Shown: positions 6,725 through 14,257, counted from the stretch's first letter. The stretch: 16,472 bases of DNA from M55B120 sp965549355 (GCA_965549355.1 CBEVGD010000033.1:1-16472); one strand, 5' to 3'. Notes: generated by a model not told the origin, from the sequence alone. Numbers and translations: made by a program.

Positions 6725-7864
6725 ATGAATATAAATCCGCTTCTTTTAAAGATCTATGAAGCTGCAAATATGCAGCGCTGGAATGACCAGATAAGGACCA
6801 TTGAGTTTACTGAACTTGATAAGCAGGCGCATAAGATGATAGTCGCATATATCCTTGGCAAATGCGAACAGGACCATAGCGGGCGTGAGATAGACTGGAT
6901 AAAGATAATAGAAACAGGTTTCTTTGATTTTCTTAAAAGGATAATCCTTACCGACCTTAAGCCCCCCCTGATCTACAAGATAAAGGAAGACAAAAGGAAA
7001 TACCGCAAACTTAACCAGTGGGTGTTTGAAAGAATAAATCCTTATGTAGAGGTTCTGGGCAAGGATTTCGTTGAAAGGCTAAGGGAACACCTCTATAGCG
7101 GGAAGGAGGATCTGGAAACAAAAATCGTAAATGTGGCGCATTTCTATATAACTGAATGGGAATTCCATATTCTCAGCCAATCCAGCCCCCCTAATTTTTT
7201 ATTTGAAGAGATAGATCAGAGTATAAAACGGGAACAGGAAGAATACCACGGCCTGGATTCCAGAGAGTTCTTTCATAATAATGAAAAACTGAATAATTTT
7301 GTAGATATAGCGGGCCAGCTCAGATTTCAGCAGAGATGGAGCCACCTGTACAGGATCCCCAGGACATCGGTATTGGGACACATGCTTATAGTTGCCATAT
7401 TCTCATATCTTTTCTCTTATAAGACAGGGTCGAGCAGGGAAAAGCGAATAAATAATTATTTTACCGGTCTCTTTCATGATTTTCCGGAGGTACTTACAAG
7501 AGATATAATAAATCCGGTGAAAAAATCTGTAGAAGGACTTGACGATCTGATCAAGGAATATGAGATCCAGGAAATGGAAAAAAAGATCTACAAGCTCATC
7601 CCGGAAGGATGGCATGAAGATATGAGGCAGTATACTGAAGATGAATTCTCCGACACTGATAGCAGGGACGGATCACTTGTAAAAGGAGCCGATGATCTTG
7701 CGGCATATATAGAGGCTTATCTGACCCTGAAAAACGGCATAAAAAATCAATCGCTTACAAGTGCAATGGAAAGTCTGAGAGATAAATACAGGAATAGAGA
7801 AATTATGGGAATAGATTTTGAAGAGATCTATGCTGGGTTCGAGAGAGGGAGAGAGGCGCGATAG
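6725..7864 (+). CDS. HD-domain phosphohydrolase (YfbR-like), with a degenerate N-terminal HD-like repeat
   Basis: The C-terminal half of this 379-residue protein carries a complete H..HD..D metal site: His219 in LGHMLIVA, His251-Asp252 in FHDFPE, and Asp323 in GADDLAAYIEAYL. This is the COG1896/YfbR-type HD hydrolase fold, whose studied members remove phosphate from nucleotides. The N-terminal half shows a fainter copy: RW at 18-19, then DKQAHKMIVAYIL with His36, resembling RW at 204-205 and GHMLIVAIFSYL, but without an HD pair. So the protein looks like a duplicated HD fold with one active half. There is an in-frame TAA three codons before the ATG, so 6725 is the longest start, though its ribosome-binding site is poor. 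The DUF2779 nuclease gene follows after 76 bases. Confidence 0.83.
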   Translation: MNINPLLLKIYEAANMQRWNDQIRTIEFTELDKQAHKMIVAYILGKCEQDHSGREIDWIKIIETGFFDFLKRIILTDLKPPLIYKIKEDKRKYRKLNQWVFERINPYVEVLGKDFVERLREHLYSGKEDLETKIVNVAHFYITEWEFHILSQSSPPNFLFEEIDQSIKREQEEYHGLDSREFFHNNEKLNNFVDIAGQLRFQQRWSHLYRIPRTSVLGHMLIVAIFSYLFSYKTGSSREKRINNYFTGLFHDFPEVLTRDIINPVKKSVEGLDDLIKEYEIQEMEKKIYKLIPEGWHEDMRQYTEDEFSDTDSRDGSLVKGADDLAAYIEAYLTLKNGIKNQSLTSAMESLRDKYRNREIMGIDFEEIYAGFERGREAR

Positions 7865-7940
7865 CCGAAGAGATCAATACGGGGGCACTCTTTCCGATAT
7901 GCTGGCAATGGATACAGAACCGGGTCATTAAAAAATTATT

Positions 7941-9446
7941 GTGAATAGAATAAAAAAAATAATACTCTCAAAATCAAAATATATGGCCGGGCTTCAGTGT
8001 CTAAGATATATGTGGTATCTTTCAAATGCAAGGGATGAGGTTCCGGAACCGGATTTTTCCACAAAGTTTATGTTCCGACAGGGCATGCTTGTGGGGGAGT
8101 ATGCAAAAAAACTGTTTCCGGATGGAACCGGTCCCGGCAGATTGAAAAATATAGAACAGCAGATTAAAAGGACCTCAGAGCTCCTTTTAGAAAGGCGGCC
8201 GGTATTTGAAGCAGCTGCCGGCACAGACAGTGTCTTTAGCAGGGCAGATATTTTAAAACCTTCGCCGGGGGGCGGGTGGGATATTATTGAAGTAAAAAGC
8301 GCCACCCACTTTAAAGAGGATTATCGACATGATGTTGCTTTCCAGAAATACGCTTTTCTGCGTGCCGGTATAAAGATAAACAATTGCTATCTGGCGGTTA
8401 TTAATAATCAGTATATAAAGCATGGCAGGACCGATCCGGAAAAGCTATTTAATATCCGTGATATAACAGAAGAAGCAGATGAGAAAATAGCATCCATTCC
8501 AGAAATTGTGGAAAAGATGCTGGCCATACTCCGGAAGCCTGATCCGCCTGAAACAATGATCGGCCGCCATTGCGACAGTCCCTATACCTGCTCGCTTAAA
8601 GGGAAATGCTGGGAGCTTATGCCGGAAAACAATGTATTTGACCTTTATGGCAATAAAGACAGAGCGCTGGACCTGTATGAAAGGGGGATAACTTCAATAG
8701 AAGAGATCCCGGAAGAATACGGCCTGAGTCCCAGGCAGGAGATCCAGAGGGAATGTGCCATTACGAAGAAACCCTATATTAATAGGGGAGGGATATCGGC
8801 TTTTCTGGACAAGCTCGGGACCCCGCTATATTTCTTTGACTTTGAGACTTATTCGACAGCGCTTCCTATATATGAAGGAACAAAACCCTTCCAGAATATC
8901 CCTTTTCAGTATTCAATACATGTCCTCGGGGATCTATATGGAAAGCCTGTCCATCGTGATTTTTTGGCCCCCGGGGATGGGGATCCGAGAAGGGAGCTGC
9001 TTGAGAATCTAAAGAATCATCTCGGAGATAGCGGAAGCATAATAGTATATTATGAATTCTTTGAAAAAGGGGTTTTGAAGGAGCTGGCCCGCGACTTTCC
9101 CGAATATACTGATTGGGTGGAATCGATCCTGCCCCGGATAGTTGATCTTTATGTGCCATTTAGAGATTTTTATTACTATAATTCGGTCCAGAGAGGAAGT
9201 GCTTCTGTAAAAAACGTGCTTCCTGCCATCACAAATTATAGCTATAAGGAAATGGATATAGCAGAGGGGCTCTCTGCCAGCGTATATTTCCTGTATGCCT
9301 GCGGCCATTACAAAATAGGGAAGGACCGTCCGACATCTGAGGAAGTGAAGAAAATAAGAAAAGATCTCATCACCTACTGCAGGATGGATACCGGAGGCAT
9401 GATACATATGCTGCGGGGGCTGAAGGAAGCATTAAATCCTGTTTAG
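7941..9446 (+). CDS. DUF2779 protein: Cas4-like Fe-S/PD-(D/E)XK domain fused to a DEDD exonuclease domain
   Basis: The N-terminal part of this 501-residue protein looks like a Cas4/RecB-type nuclease: SKSKYMAGLQC with Cys20, Asp103 in RADIL, the E117-V-K119 motif in DIIEVKS, a downstream Q135 in HDVAFQKYAF, and three more cysteines at 211, 217 and 223, completing a likely 4Fe-4S site with Cys20. The C-terminal DUF2779 domain has an RNase H-like DEDD pattern: Asp300 and Glu302 in FFDFETYS, IVYYEFFEKGVL at 368-379 as the second motif with Glu in place of the usual Asp, and YCRMDT with Asp483. Together this points to a DNA or RNA processing enzyme with two nuclease centres. The GTG start at 7941 follows an in-frame stop closely and keeps the conserved LSKSKY. 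No ribosome-binding site is visible. Confidence 0.85.
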   Translation: MNRIKKIILSKSKYMAGLQCLRYMWYLSNARDEVPEPDFSTKFMFRQGMLVGEYAKKLFPDGTGPGRLKNIEQQIKRTSELLLERRPVFEAAAGTDSVFSRADILKPSPGGGWDIIEVKSATHFKEDYRHDVAFQKYAFLRAGIKINNCYLAVINNQYIKHGRTDPEKLFNIRDITEEADEKIASIPEIVEKMLAILRKPDPPETMIGRHCDSPYTCSLKGKCWELMPENNVFDLYGNKDRALDLYERGITSIEEIPEEYGLSPRQEIQRECAITKKPYINRGGISAFLDKLGTPLYFFDFETYSTALPIYEGTKPFQNIPFQYSIHVLGDLYGKPVHRDFLAPGDGDPRRELLENLKNHLGDSGSIIVYYEFFEKGVLKELARDFPEYTDWVESILPRIVDLYVPFRDFYYYNSVQRGSASVKNVLPAITNYSYKEMDIAEGLSASVYFLYACGHYKIGKDRPTSEEVKKIRKDLITYCRMDTGGMIHMLRGLKEALNPV

Positions 9447-9548
9447 TATTTTTTGTCATATTCCGAAAGGTTATTACCAGCTCCTATTATATTATAGATC
9501 AACCGGTCTCATCCGGCATATTATGTCATATTTATAAGTTCATTGACT

Positions 9549-9950
9549 TCAGATATGGTCTATAAGAAAAAGTCCCCGGACCTTCTTGAAATGCTTATCC
9601 AGCGTGAAGAGCCTGGTCCCATGCTGTAGCGTAAGCGCAGCGATCCAGAGGTCATTTGCCGGGATAGGGTCCCCGGACCTTTTTAATTCATCATATATTT
9701 TGGCATAGAATTCTGATGTCTCAATATCTATATCATATACAAGGACTCTCGGAGAATATAAAAATTGGTCAAGTTCCTCAAGGTTTTCTTTTTCCCTGGC
9801 ACCATTTTTAAAACCTGACAGCAGCTCAGCAATAGAAATTACGCTGAACGCTATGATCTCGGGTTTTTTTAGAAGATCTGCTACAAACTGATTTCCGCGT
9901 AATAGCTCACTATAAATATTTGTATCTATCAAGACTCTTTTTATTTCCAT
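9549..9950 (-). CDS. VapC-type PIN-domain toxin
   Basis: This 133-residue PIN domain has its acidic catalytic residues in place: Asp9 in LIDTNIYSELL, Glu42 in SIAELLSG, Asp100 in ANDLWIAA, and Asp118 in FTLDKHF. VapC toxins are Mg-dependent ribonucleases that cut tRNA or rRNA. The gene overlaps the end of the antitoxin gene by 10 bases (ATGGAAATAA serves both as toxin start and antitoxin end), a typical coupled pair. It converges on the DUF2779 gene with 102 bases between, where only a short CCGG..CCGG hairpin is seen (near 9500-9517). Confidence 0.92.
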   Translation of the reverse strand: MEIKRVLIDTNIYSELLRGNQFVADLLKKPEIIAFSVISIAELLSGFKNGAREKENLEELDQFLYSPRVLVYDIDIETSEFYAKIYDELKRSGDPIPANDLWIAALTLQHGTRLFTLDKHFKKVRGLFLIDHI

Positions 9951-10201
9951 AATTCTTTATCGATTTTTCTCTGGTTTTTAATTTCTTGTGTTATTGAATG
10001 ATACTCTTTTTCATCCCATTTCCCAGAAAGGCCATCCAGATCTGTAAATCTTTTTTTCCTTTTTATTTGCTTTTTAAAACCAAGCTCACCTTCTAAAACA
10101 GACAGAACAAATTTATTGATACTCTCAGAGTTAGACTCTGCCTGCTTTTTTATTTCTATATATAAATCATCCTCAATACTTCTTAATAGAAATGTCTTCA
10201 T
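9941..10201 (-). CDS. VapB-type antitoxin (ribbon-helix-helix-like)
   Basis: This 86-residue protein starts with a strand-helix-helix pattern typical of RHH/Arc DNA-binding domains: KTFLLRSIEDDLYIEIKKQA, then SESINKFVLSVLEGEL. A basic linker KKQIKRKKRF follows, and the C-terminal tail FTDLDGLSGKW..EEYHSI.. resembles the toxin-wrapping tail of VapB partners. It should neutralise the PIN toxin and repress the shared promoter. The ATG follows a GGAG site 5 bases away. It reads first in the operon, as is usual for this type. Confidence 0.86.
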   Translation of the reverse strand: MKTFLLRSIEDDLYIEIKKQAESNSESINKFVLSVLEGELGFKKQIKRKKRFTDLDGLSGKWDEKEYHSITQEIKNQRKIDKELWK

Positions 10202-10228
10202 AGCTGCTCCAAAATAAATTTTAAACTA

Positions 10229-10237
10229 AGTATATCA
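10229..10237 (-). promoter_or_regulatory. Extended -10 promoter of the vapBC pair
   Basis: On the minus strand TGA directly precedes TATACT (10229-10234 complement), an extended -10 element. The start of transcription would be near 10222, about 20 bases before the antitoxin ATG with its GGAG site. No good -35 box is present, and repeats cover that region. Confidence 0.5.
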
Positions 10238-10288
10238 TATAGGACTAATAAAACGATATCATAAATGATATTATATAACGATATCATA
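10232..10288. repeat. Three ATATCATA repeats at 24-25-bp spacing over the vapBC promoter, candidate operator
   Basis: ATATCATA occurs at 10232-10239, 10256-10263 and 10281-10288. The last two are part of a 12-bp direct repeat, AACGATATCATA (10252-10263 and 10277-10288). An inverted copy ATGATATT (10265-10272) lies between them, so GATATCAT/ATGATATT pairs also form. The first copy overlaps the extended -10. Regular spacing and position fit cooperative binding of RHH antitoxin dimers. Confidence 0.6.
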
Positions 10289-10419
10289 TAATCATTTTTA
10301 GCAAACATCAAGTACCATGCCTCTCCTGAATTTTATGTTGGGGAAGAGCCCAAATTCTTTAGTTCGGCATCTTGCATTCAATGGGATTTTTTTATCAGAG
10401 CTCAGGGAGATTAAATGTT

Positions 10420-10496
10420 TGGTGGGCGATATTGGATTCGAACCAATGACCTCTGCGATGTCGACGCAGCGCTCTAACCAGCTGAGCTAATCGCCC
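10420..10496 (-). tRNA. tRNA-Val (GAC)
   Basis: The complement folds as a full cloverleaf: acceptor GGGCGAT/ATCGCCC, D stem GCTC/GAGC, anticodon stem CTGCG/CGCAG with loop TCGACAT, T stem ATTGG/CCAAT with TTCGAAT loop, discriminator A and encoded CCA (10420-10422). The anticodon GAC (10460-10462 complement) reads valine codons GUC and GUU. I looked for a copy of its 3' end elsewhere in the window that would mark an integrated element and saw none. Confidence 0.97.
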
Positions 10497-10507
10497 TTAG
10501 TTTAAGA

Positions 10508-10536
10508 ATTCTATCAGAGTAATCAAAAAATTTAAA
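10508..10536 (-). promoter_or_regulatory. Promoter of tRNA-Val
   Basis: On the minus strand TTTAAA (10531-10536 complement) is followed after 17 bases by TGA-TAGAAT, an extended -10 with the hexamer at 10508-10513 complement. Transcription would begin only a few bases before the mature 5' end at 10496. Confidence 0.5.
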
Positions 10537-10716
10537 CATTGGACAACAGGCATTTTAGTTCAATAATCCCATTAGGATTTGATTATTTCGAAATACTTGT
10601 TTAAATCAGAAGCCTGCAGGAACTTGTACCCACACAATCGATTATTATTATTCAAAGAAAAATGAGTATAATAAGTAAATAATCATATTTAAGAATGACT
10701 ATGAAGAAATATTTTG

Positions 10717-10725
10717 TGATATAAT
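10717..10725 (+). promoter_or_regulatory. Extended -10 promoter of the sugar isomerase gene
   Basis: TGA followed by a perfect TATAAT (10720-10725) is an extended -10 element 35 bases upstream of the start codon. A partial -35 (ATGACT at 10695-10700) lies 19 bases before. Between the tRNA and this site (10497-10716) I see no gene and only the tRNA promoter. Confidence 0.6.
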
Positions 10726-10760
10726 TTTATAAAAATTTTAAGAATAATGGGGAGGAAAAA

Positions 10761-12236
10761 TTGAATACAAAAGGCAATCTTACCATAGGCTATACACCCA
10801 CAAGGCGTACAGTATTTTCAAGGGAAGATGCATTGAAATATAAGACACTTACATTGGATAAAATAAAATCACTCGGATATAAAGTAGTAGATATTGAAGA
10901 TATAAATGAAGATGGTCTGCTTATAGAAGAAAAAGATATAGATGCAGCAGTAGCAAAACTTAAGCACGGGGGTGCTGACTGCATAATATCTCCCCACTGT
11001 AATTTTGGGACAGAAGATATAGTTGCAAGAGTTGCAAAAGAGATGGCCCTTCCCTTCCTGCTCTGGGGACCAAGGGACGAAGCCCCCCGTCCTGACGGTT
11101 CAAGACTGCGCGACAGCCAGTGCGGACTCTTTGCAACATCAAAGATCCTTCAGAGATACTCGGTGCCTTATAGTTATATTATAAACTGCCGCCTTGATGA
11201 TCCAATATTTACCCGGGGAATAAATAACTTTGCCGCTGCAGCAAATGTGGTAAAGGCATTTAAAAATATGCGTATCGGCCAGATCGGCACAAGGCCTGAA
11301 GCCTTCTGGTCAGTTATTGCAAATGAAGGCGAACTTCTTGAAAAGTTCGGGATAGAGACAGTCCCCTATAATCTGATAGATGTAATAAATGCTGCAAAAG
11401 AGATAAAGGAAGCAGGCGGCAGAGATTATAAGGAGACAATCGGCTATATAAAGAAAAACCTGACAGTCGATATAGAAGAAGACAGGCTTCAAAATATAGC
11501 GGCGCTTAAAGAGGCTATAAAGGCCATAAGTGAAAGAGACGGCATAACTACATTTGCTATCCAGTGCTGGACGACACTTGGAGATATAATGGGCATAGTG
11601 CCATGTCTTGCAAACTCTCTTCTCTTTGATGAAGATATCCCCGTAGCCTGCGAGACAGATATACACGGGGCAATATCGGCTTCAATAGCACAGGCTGCTA
11701 CATTCAACTCCTCCAAAGTCATCTTTGCAGATGTCACTAACCGCCACCCCTTAGATGATAATAGCGAGCTTCTATGGCACTGCGGACCATTTCCTCTCTC
11801 TCTTAAGAAGCAAGGAGTAAAAGGCAGGGTAGGATGCCATGGGATCCTTGATGATAAACCTGCAGGCATATGCGATTTTGAGGTTAAGGGTGGAGATGTA
11901 ACGGTAATAAGATTTGATGGTATTAAAGGAGACTATAGCCTATTTGCCGGCCAGGCAAAGGGGACAGAAGGACCAAAGACCACGGGCACCTATCTCTGGA
12001 TAAAGACATCTGACTGGACAAAATGGGAAGAAAAGCTTATATACGGACCCTATATCCACCATGTAGCGGCAGTCCATGGAAAAGTATCACCTGTACTCTA
12101 TGAGGCTGTAAGATATATTGATGGTCTCACACTGGATGCAGTAGAGCCGACAGAGGAAGAGATAAGAGGATGGCTTGCAGGGAGCCTGAGCCCAGTTCCC
12201 GGACAGGCTCCTAATGCCAAATCGGAAGGAGCTTAA
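10761..12236 (+). CDS. L-fucose/L-arabinose isomerase family protein (FucI/AraA-like)
   Basis: This 491-residue protein has the layout of the FucI/AraA ketol isomerase superfamily: an N-terminal alpha/beta domain with ADCIISPHCNFGTEDIVARVA (72-92), a middle domain starting LLWGPRDEAPRPDG (100-113), and a C-terminal part with likely metal ligands E298 in ACETDIHGA, D324 in FADVTN and a histidine in YIHHVAAVHG (433, 434 or 439). These enzymes interconvert aldose and ketose sugars with Mn2+. Sequence features do not fix the substrate, and no sugar kinase, aldolase or transporter gene lies beside it. The start is TTG 10761, set by GGGGAGG 10749-10755 with 5-base spacing; the ATG at 10747 is out of frame and soon stopped. 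The Pro/Gly/Ala-rich last 15 residues look unstructured. Confidence 0.85.
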   Translation: MNTKGNLTIGYTPTRRTVFSREDALKYKTLTLDKIKSLGYKVVDIEDINEDGLLIEEKDIDAAVAKLKHGGADCIISPHCNFGTEDIVARVAKEMALPFLLWGPRDEAPRPDGSRLRDSQCGLFATSKILQRYSVPYSYIINCRLDDPIFTRGINNFAAAANVVKAFKNMRIGQIGTRPEAFWSVIANEGELLEKFGIETVPYNLIDVINAAKEIKEAGGRDYKETIGYIKKNLTVDIEEDRLQNIAALKEAIKAISERDGITTFAIQCWTTLGDIMGIVPCLANSLLFDEDIPVACETDIHGAISASIAQAATFNSSKVIFADVTNRHPLDDNSELLWHCGPFPLSLKKQGVKGRVGCHGILDDKPAGICDFEVKGGDVTVIRFDGIKGDYSLFAGQAKGTEGPKTTGTYLWIKTSDWTKWEEKLIYGPYIHHVAAVHGKVSPVLYEAVRYIDGLTLDAVEPTEEEIRGWLAGSLSPVPGQAPNAKSEGA

Positions 12237-12288
12237 AAGGTTTTGCGAGAGCGATGATTAGAATCAGATTATAAAAATTTTGCGGAAT

Positions 12289-13683
12289 TCATATATTGAG
12301 TCCGTAGACTCTCCAGGTAAGGGCAATCTTTCCAAGCTTTAAGATCGGATTGAGGATATCCATATTGATATCGGCCAGCTGGGAAGCCGAGCCGCCATTG
12401 ATACCAAGCTCAAGCGCCTTTTCTTTTATACTCCAGTACAGCTTTAGATCTATTCCGGTCTTGCGGTGTTTTTTCTCTACGCCCAGGATAAAAAAGCGCA
12501 TTCTTGAAAACTTTTTTTGTTTGAGCCTCTTTTTGATGCTTATAATGATCCTGAGGTCCCGGATGATGTCCTTAGGGCTATAGAACCGGGCAGAGGGCCT
12601 ATAAGGTCTTTTACCGTCCATTTCAGCTATTATATCGTTTATATCGGGAATATTTACAGATATCCCAACTGGCTTTCCATCTTTTTCCACTATAAAAATA
12701 AGTTCCTCCAGTGAGATCTCCTTAAGTCCCAGGGCAAGCATATCAAATTCTGCATCAGTCATCTTCACCTGCTGCGGGTGGTTGCCTTCATTCCAGATGG
12801 GATTATAAAGTCCCCTTATGGTTTCTATTTCACTTTTCAAATTATTGAAATCCACATTCCTTATTTTATAGCCATTAAACTTCTCCGCTCTTCTGTGATT
12901 TGAGATCCGGTTGAAGATACGGCCCACCTTTTCCATATAGTTTTTGGATACCACCATATCTGAAATTACGCTGTACCAGTCATTTTCTTTTTTAAAGCCA
13001 TAGTCCTCAAAGAAATCCTGATAGTAGGGAGCATTATAGGGTTCCATAAAGTAGGGTTCATTTTCAAAACCATCGATAAGAAGTCCTATTTCCCCGCCTG
13101 CATTGAACTTTGCGGGACCTATTATCCTGGTACAGGAGTTTGACTTAAGGTATTCCACCGCGCTATCAATAAGCATCCTGGCGGTACCGCTGTCTTCCTC
13201 GGATTCAAAGAGTCCGAACCATCCTATCTTTCCGCTCTCTTTTTCTGTATAAGTATAGTCAATAAAAGCAGCTATCCTGCCCACCGGTTTCTTTCCCCTA
13301 TATGCAATAAAGTATTTTATCTGAGCATGGTCAAAATAGGGATTTCTGCTAATAAGCCCAGGCACTATCTTAGATGTGGGATTGAGATCCGAAAGTTCCT
13401 GGAGAAAAAGTGGAAATACTTTTCTTGAATCAGGGGACCTGTACCATTCTATATGATATGGTACGGTTAGAAATTCCTTGATACTGTTAAGGCTGAGTGT
13501 ATTAATGCTTCCGGGGACATATTCCCCGGGTTCTTTTATAATAGTCTCTACAGCTATTTCAAACCTCAAAAAATAGTTAATGAATTCAGTATATAATACT
13601 TTTATTTGTTTTTTATTACAATAAAAACCGGAGTACTGATAGGGATATATTGTTTTAAAAAAGGACAAACTGAGACCTGCCAT
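12289..13683 (-). CDS. GNAT-like acyltransferase-fold protein (YghO-related)
   Basis: The core of this long protein shows the pattern of the YghO-like N-acetyltransferase-fold family: RNPYFDHAQIKYFIAYRGKKPVGRIAAFID at about 113-142, IGWFGLFESEED (153-164), a GPAKFNAGGEIGLLIDGF stretch near 189-206, then EPYNAPYYQDFFEDYGF. A second acyl-CoA-fold half with EELIFIVEKDGKPVGISVNIPD and a final RMRFFILGVEKKHRKTGIDLKLY follows, so two GNAT-type halves are probable. The substrate is unknown. The start is doubtful. The first about 45 residues do not resemble the family, and a promoter-like pair (13593-13621) lies inside that part. A true start near or after 13569 (TTG) is possible; I list the first ATG, 13683. 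It is divergent from the RHH-RelE pair. Confidence 0.75.
   Translation of the reverse strand: MAGLSLSFFKTIYPYQYSGFYCNKKQIKVLYTEFINYFLRFEIAVETIIKEPGEYVPGSINTLSLNSIKEFLTVPYHIEWYRSPDSRKVFPLFLQELSDLNPTSKIVPGLISRNPYFDHAQIKYFIAYRGKKPVGRIAAFIDYTYTEKESGKIGWFGLFESEEDSGTARMLIDSAVEYLKSNSCTRIIGPAKFNAGGEIGLLIDGFENEPYFMEPYNAPYYQDFFEDYGFKKENDWYSVISDMVVSKNYMEKVGRIFNRISNHRRAEKFNGYKIRNVDFNNLKSEIETIRGLYNPIWNEGNHPQQVKMTDAEFDMLALGLKEISLEELIFIVEKDGKPVGISVNIPDINDIIAEMDGKRPYRPSARFYSPKDIIRDLRIIISIKKRLKQKKFSRMRFFILGVEKKHRKTGIDLKLYWSIKEKALELGINGGSASQLADINMDILNPILKLGKIALTWRVYGLNI
13593..13621 (-). promoter_or_regulatory. Possible internal promoter of the GNAT-like gene
   Basis: On the minus strand TTGTAA (13616-13621 complement), 17 bases, then TATTAT (13593-13598 complement). 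It lies inside the predicted reading frame and, if used, implies that translation begins downstream of about 13586. Confidence 0.4.
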
Positions 13684-13685
13684 AA

Positions 13686-13714
13686 TTGACAATATATTTA
13701 TTTATGAATATAAT
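13686..13714 (+). promoter_or_regulatory. Consensus sigma-70 promoter of the RHH-RelE pair
   Basis: TTGACA (13686-13691), a 17-base spacer and TATAAT (13709-13714) match the sigma-70 consensus at all twelve positions. Such a strong promoter in front of a toxin-antitoxin pair suggests tight repression, probably by the antitoxin at the palindrome 13726-13740. Confidence 0.85.
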
Positions 13715-13725
13715 ATATTACAAAA

Positions 13726-13740
13726 GAATACAATGTATTC
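13726..13740. promoter_or_regulatory. Perfect 15-bp palindrome, candidate antitoxin operator
   Basis: GAATACA-A-TGTATTC is a perfect inverted repeat between the predicted transcription start (about 13721) and the AAGGAG ribosome-binding site (13740-13745). A repressor bound here would block initiation or early elongation. Confidence 0.6.
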
Positions 13741-13752
13741 AAGGAGACTAAA

Positions 13753-13992
13753 ATGTCAAAGACGGTGACTTTACGCATAGAAAGAAACTTATATGAAAAA
13801 ATAAAGGAGCATGCAAATAGCGAGAACAGAACCCTCTCTAATTTTATAGAGACAGCAACCGTAAAGTATATTGAACAGATTGAACTGGTAGATAAGTATG
13901 AAATGGAAGAAATTGTAAACAATGCAGATCTATTGGAAAGATTACAAAAGGGCAATATAGACGCAAAGCATAAGAGGGGCAGATTTGTTTAG
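13753..13992 (+). CDS. RHH (CopG-type) antitoxin
   Basis: This 79-residue protein begins with the ribbon strand KTVTLRIERNLYEKIKEHA followed by the turn SENRTLSNFIETATVKYIEQIE, a clear ribbon-helix-helix DNA-binding domain (about residues 3-45). The acidic helix EMEEIVNNADLLERLQKG is the probable toxin-binding part. The ATG has AAGGAG seven bases before it. The gene overlaps the toxin start by 8 bases. It should bind the RelE-like partner and repress the strong promoter upstream. Confidence 0.87.
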   Translation: MSKTVTLRIERNLYEKIKEHANSENRTLSNFIETATVKYIEQIELVDKYEMEEIVNNADLLERLQKGNIDAKHKRGRFV

Positions 13993-14257
13993 AATATTTG
14001 AAACAAATCAATTTTTAAAAGATTTAAAGAAATTAGATAAATCAGTTCAAAGAAGAATATACAATGAAATATCAAATATTATATATCCTCAAATAAAGAG
14101 CAATCCGTATTTTGGTAAGCATATTAAGAAATTAAAAGCATATAAACCGGAGACATGGAGATATGGGATAGGCAATTTTAGATTATTTTATGAAATTAAT
14201 GACAAAGATAAAATTGTTGATATAATCACAGTTGAAATCAGAGGCAATCTATATTAA
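13985..14257 (+). CDS. RelE/ParE-family toxin
   Basis: This 90-residue protein has the RelE-fold order: strand FRIFETNQFLKDLKKLDKSVQRRIYNEI with two helices, a mid part KHIKKLKAYKPETWRYGIGNFRLFYEI with the conserved RYGIGNFRLFYEI strand pair, and a last strand IVDIITVEIR. The Arg in RYGIG and the Arg in NFRL are at the positions used by ribosome-dependent RelE nucleases, although the catalytic set is variable. The start is TTG 13985, overlapping the antitoxin stop by 8 bases, with AAGAGGGG 5 bases before it. The pair is compact and translationally coupled. Confidence 0.87.
   Translation: MFRIFETNQFLKDLKKLDKSVQRRIYNEISNIIYPQIKSNPYFGKHIKKLKAYKPETWRYGIGNFRLFYEINDKDKIVDIITVEIRGNLY

Noticed and set aside
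10297..10419. GAATTT/AAATTC with TTGGG/CCCAA inverted repeat downstream of the tRNA as a terminator
   Set aside because: The stem is bulged, and neither strand has a T-run after it. I did not call it a terminator.
10420..10496. tRNA-Val as an attachment site for an integrated element
   Set aside because: No repeated copy of the tRNA 3' end and no integrase is seen in the window.
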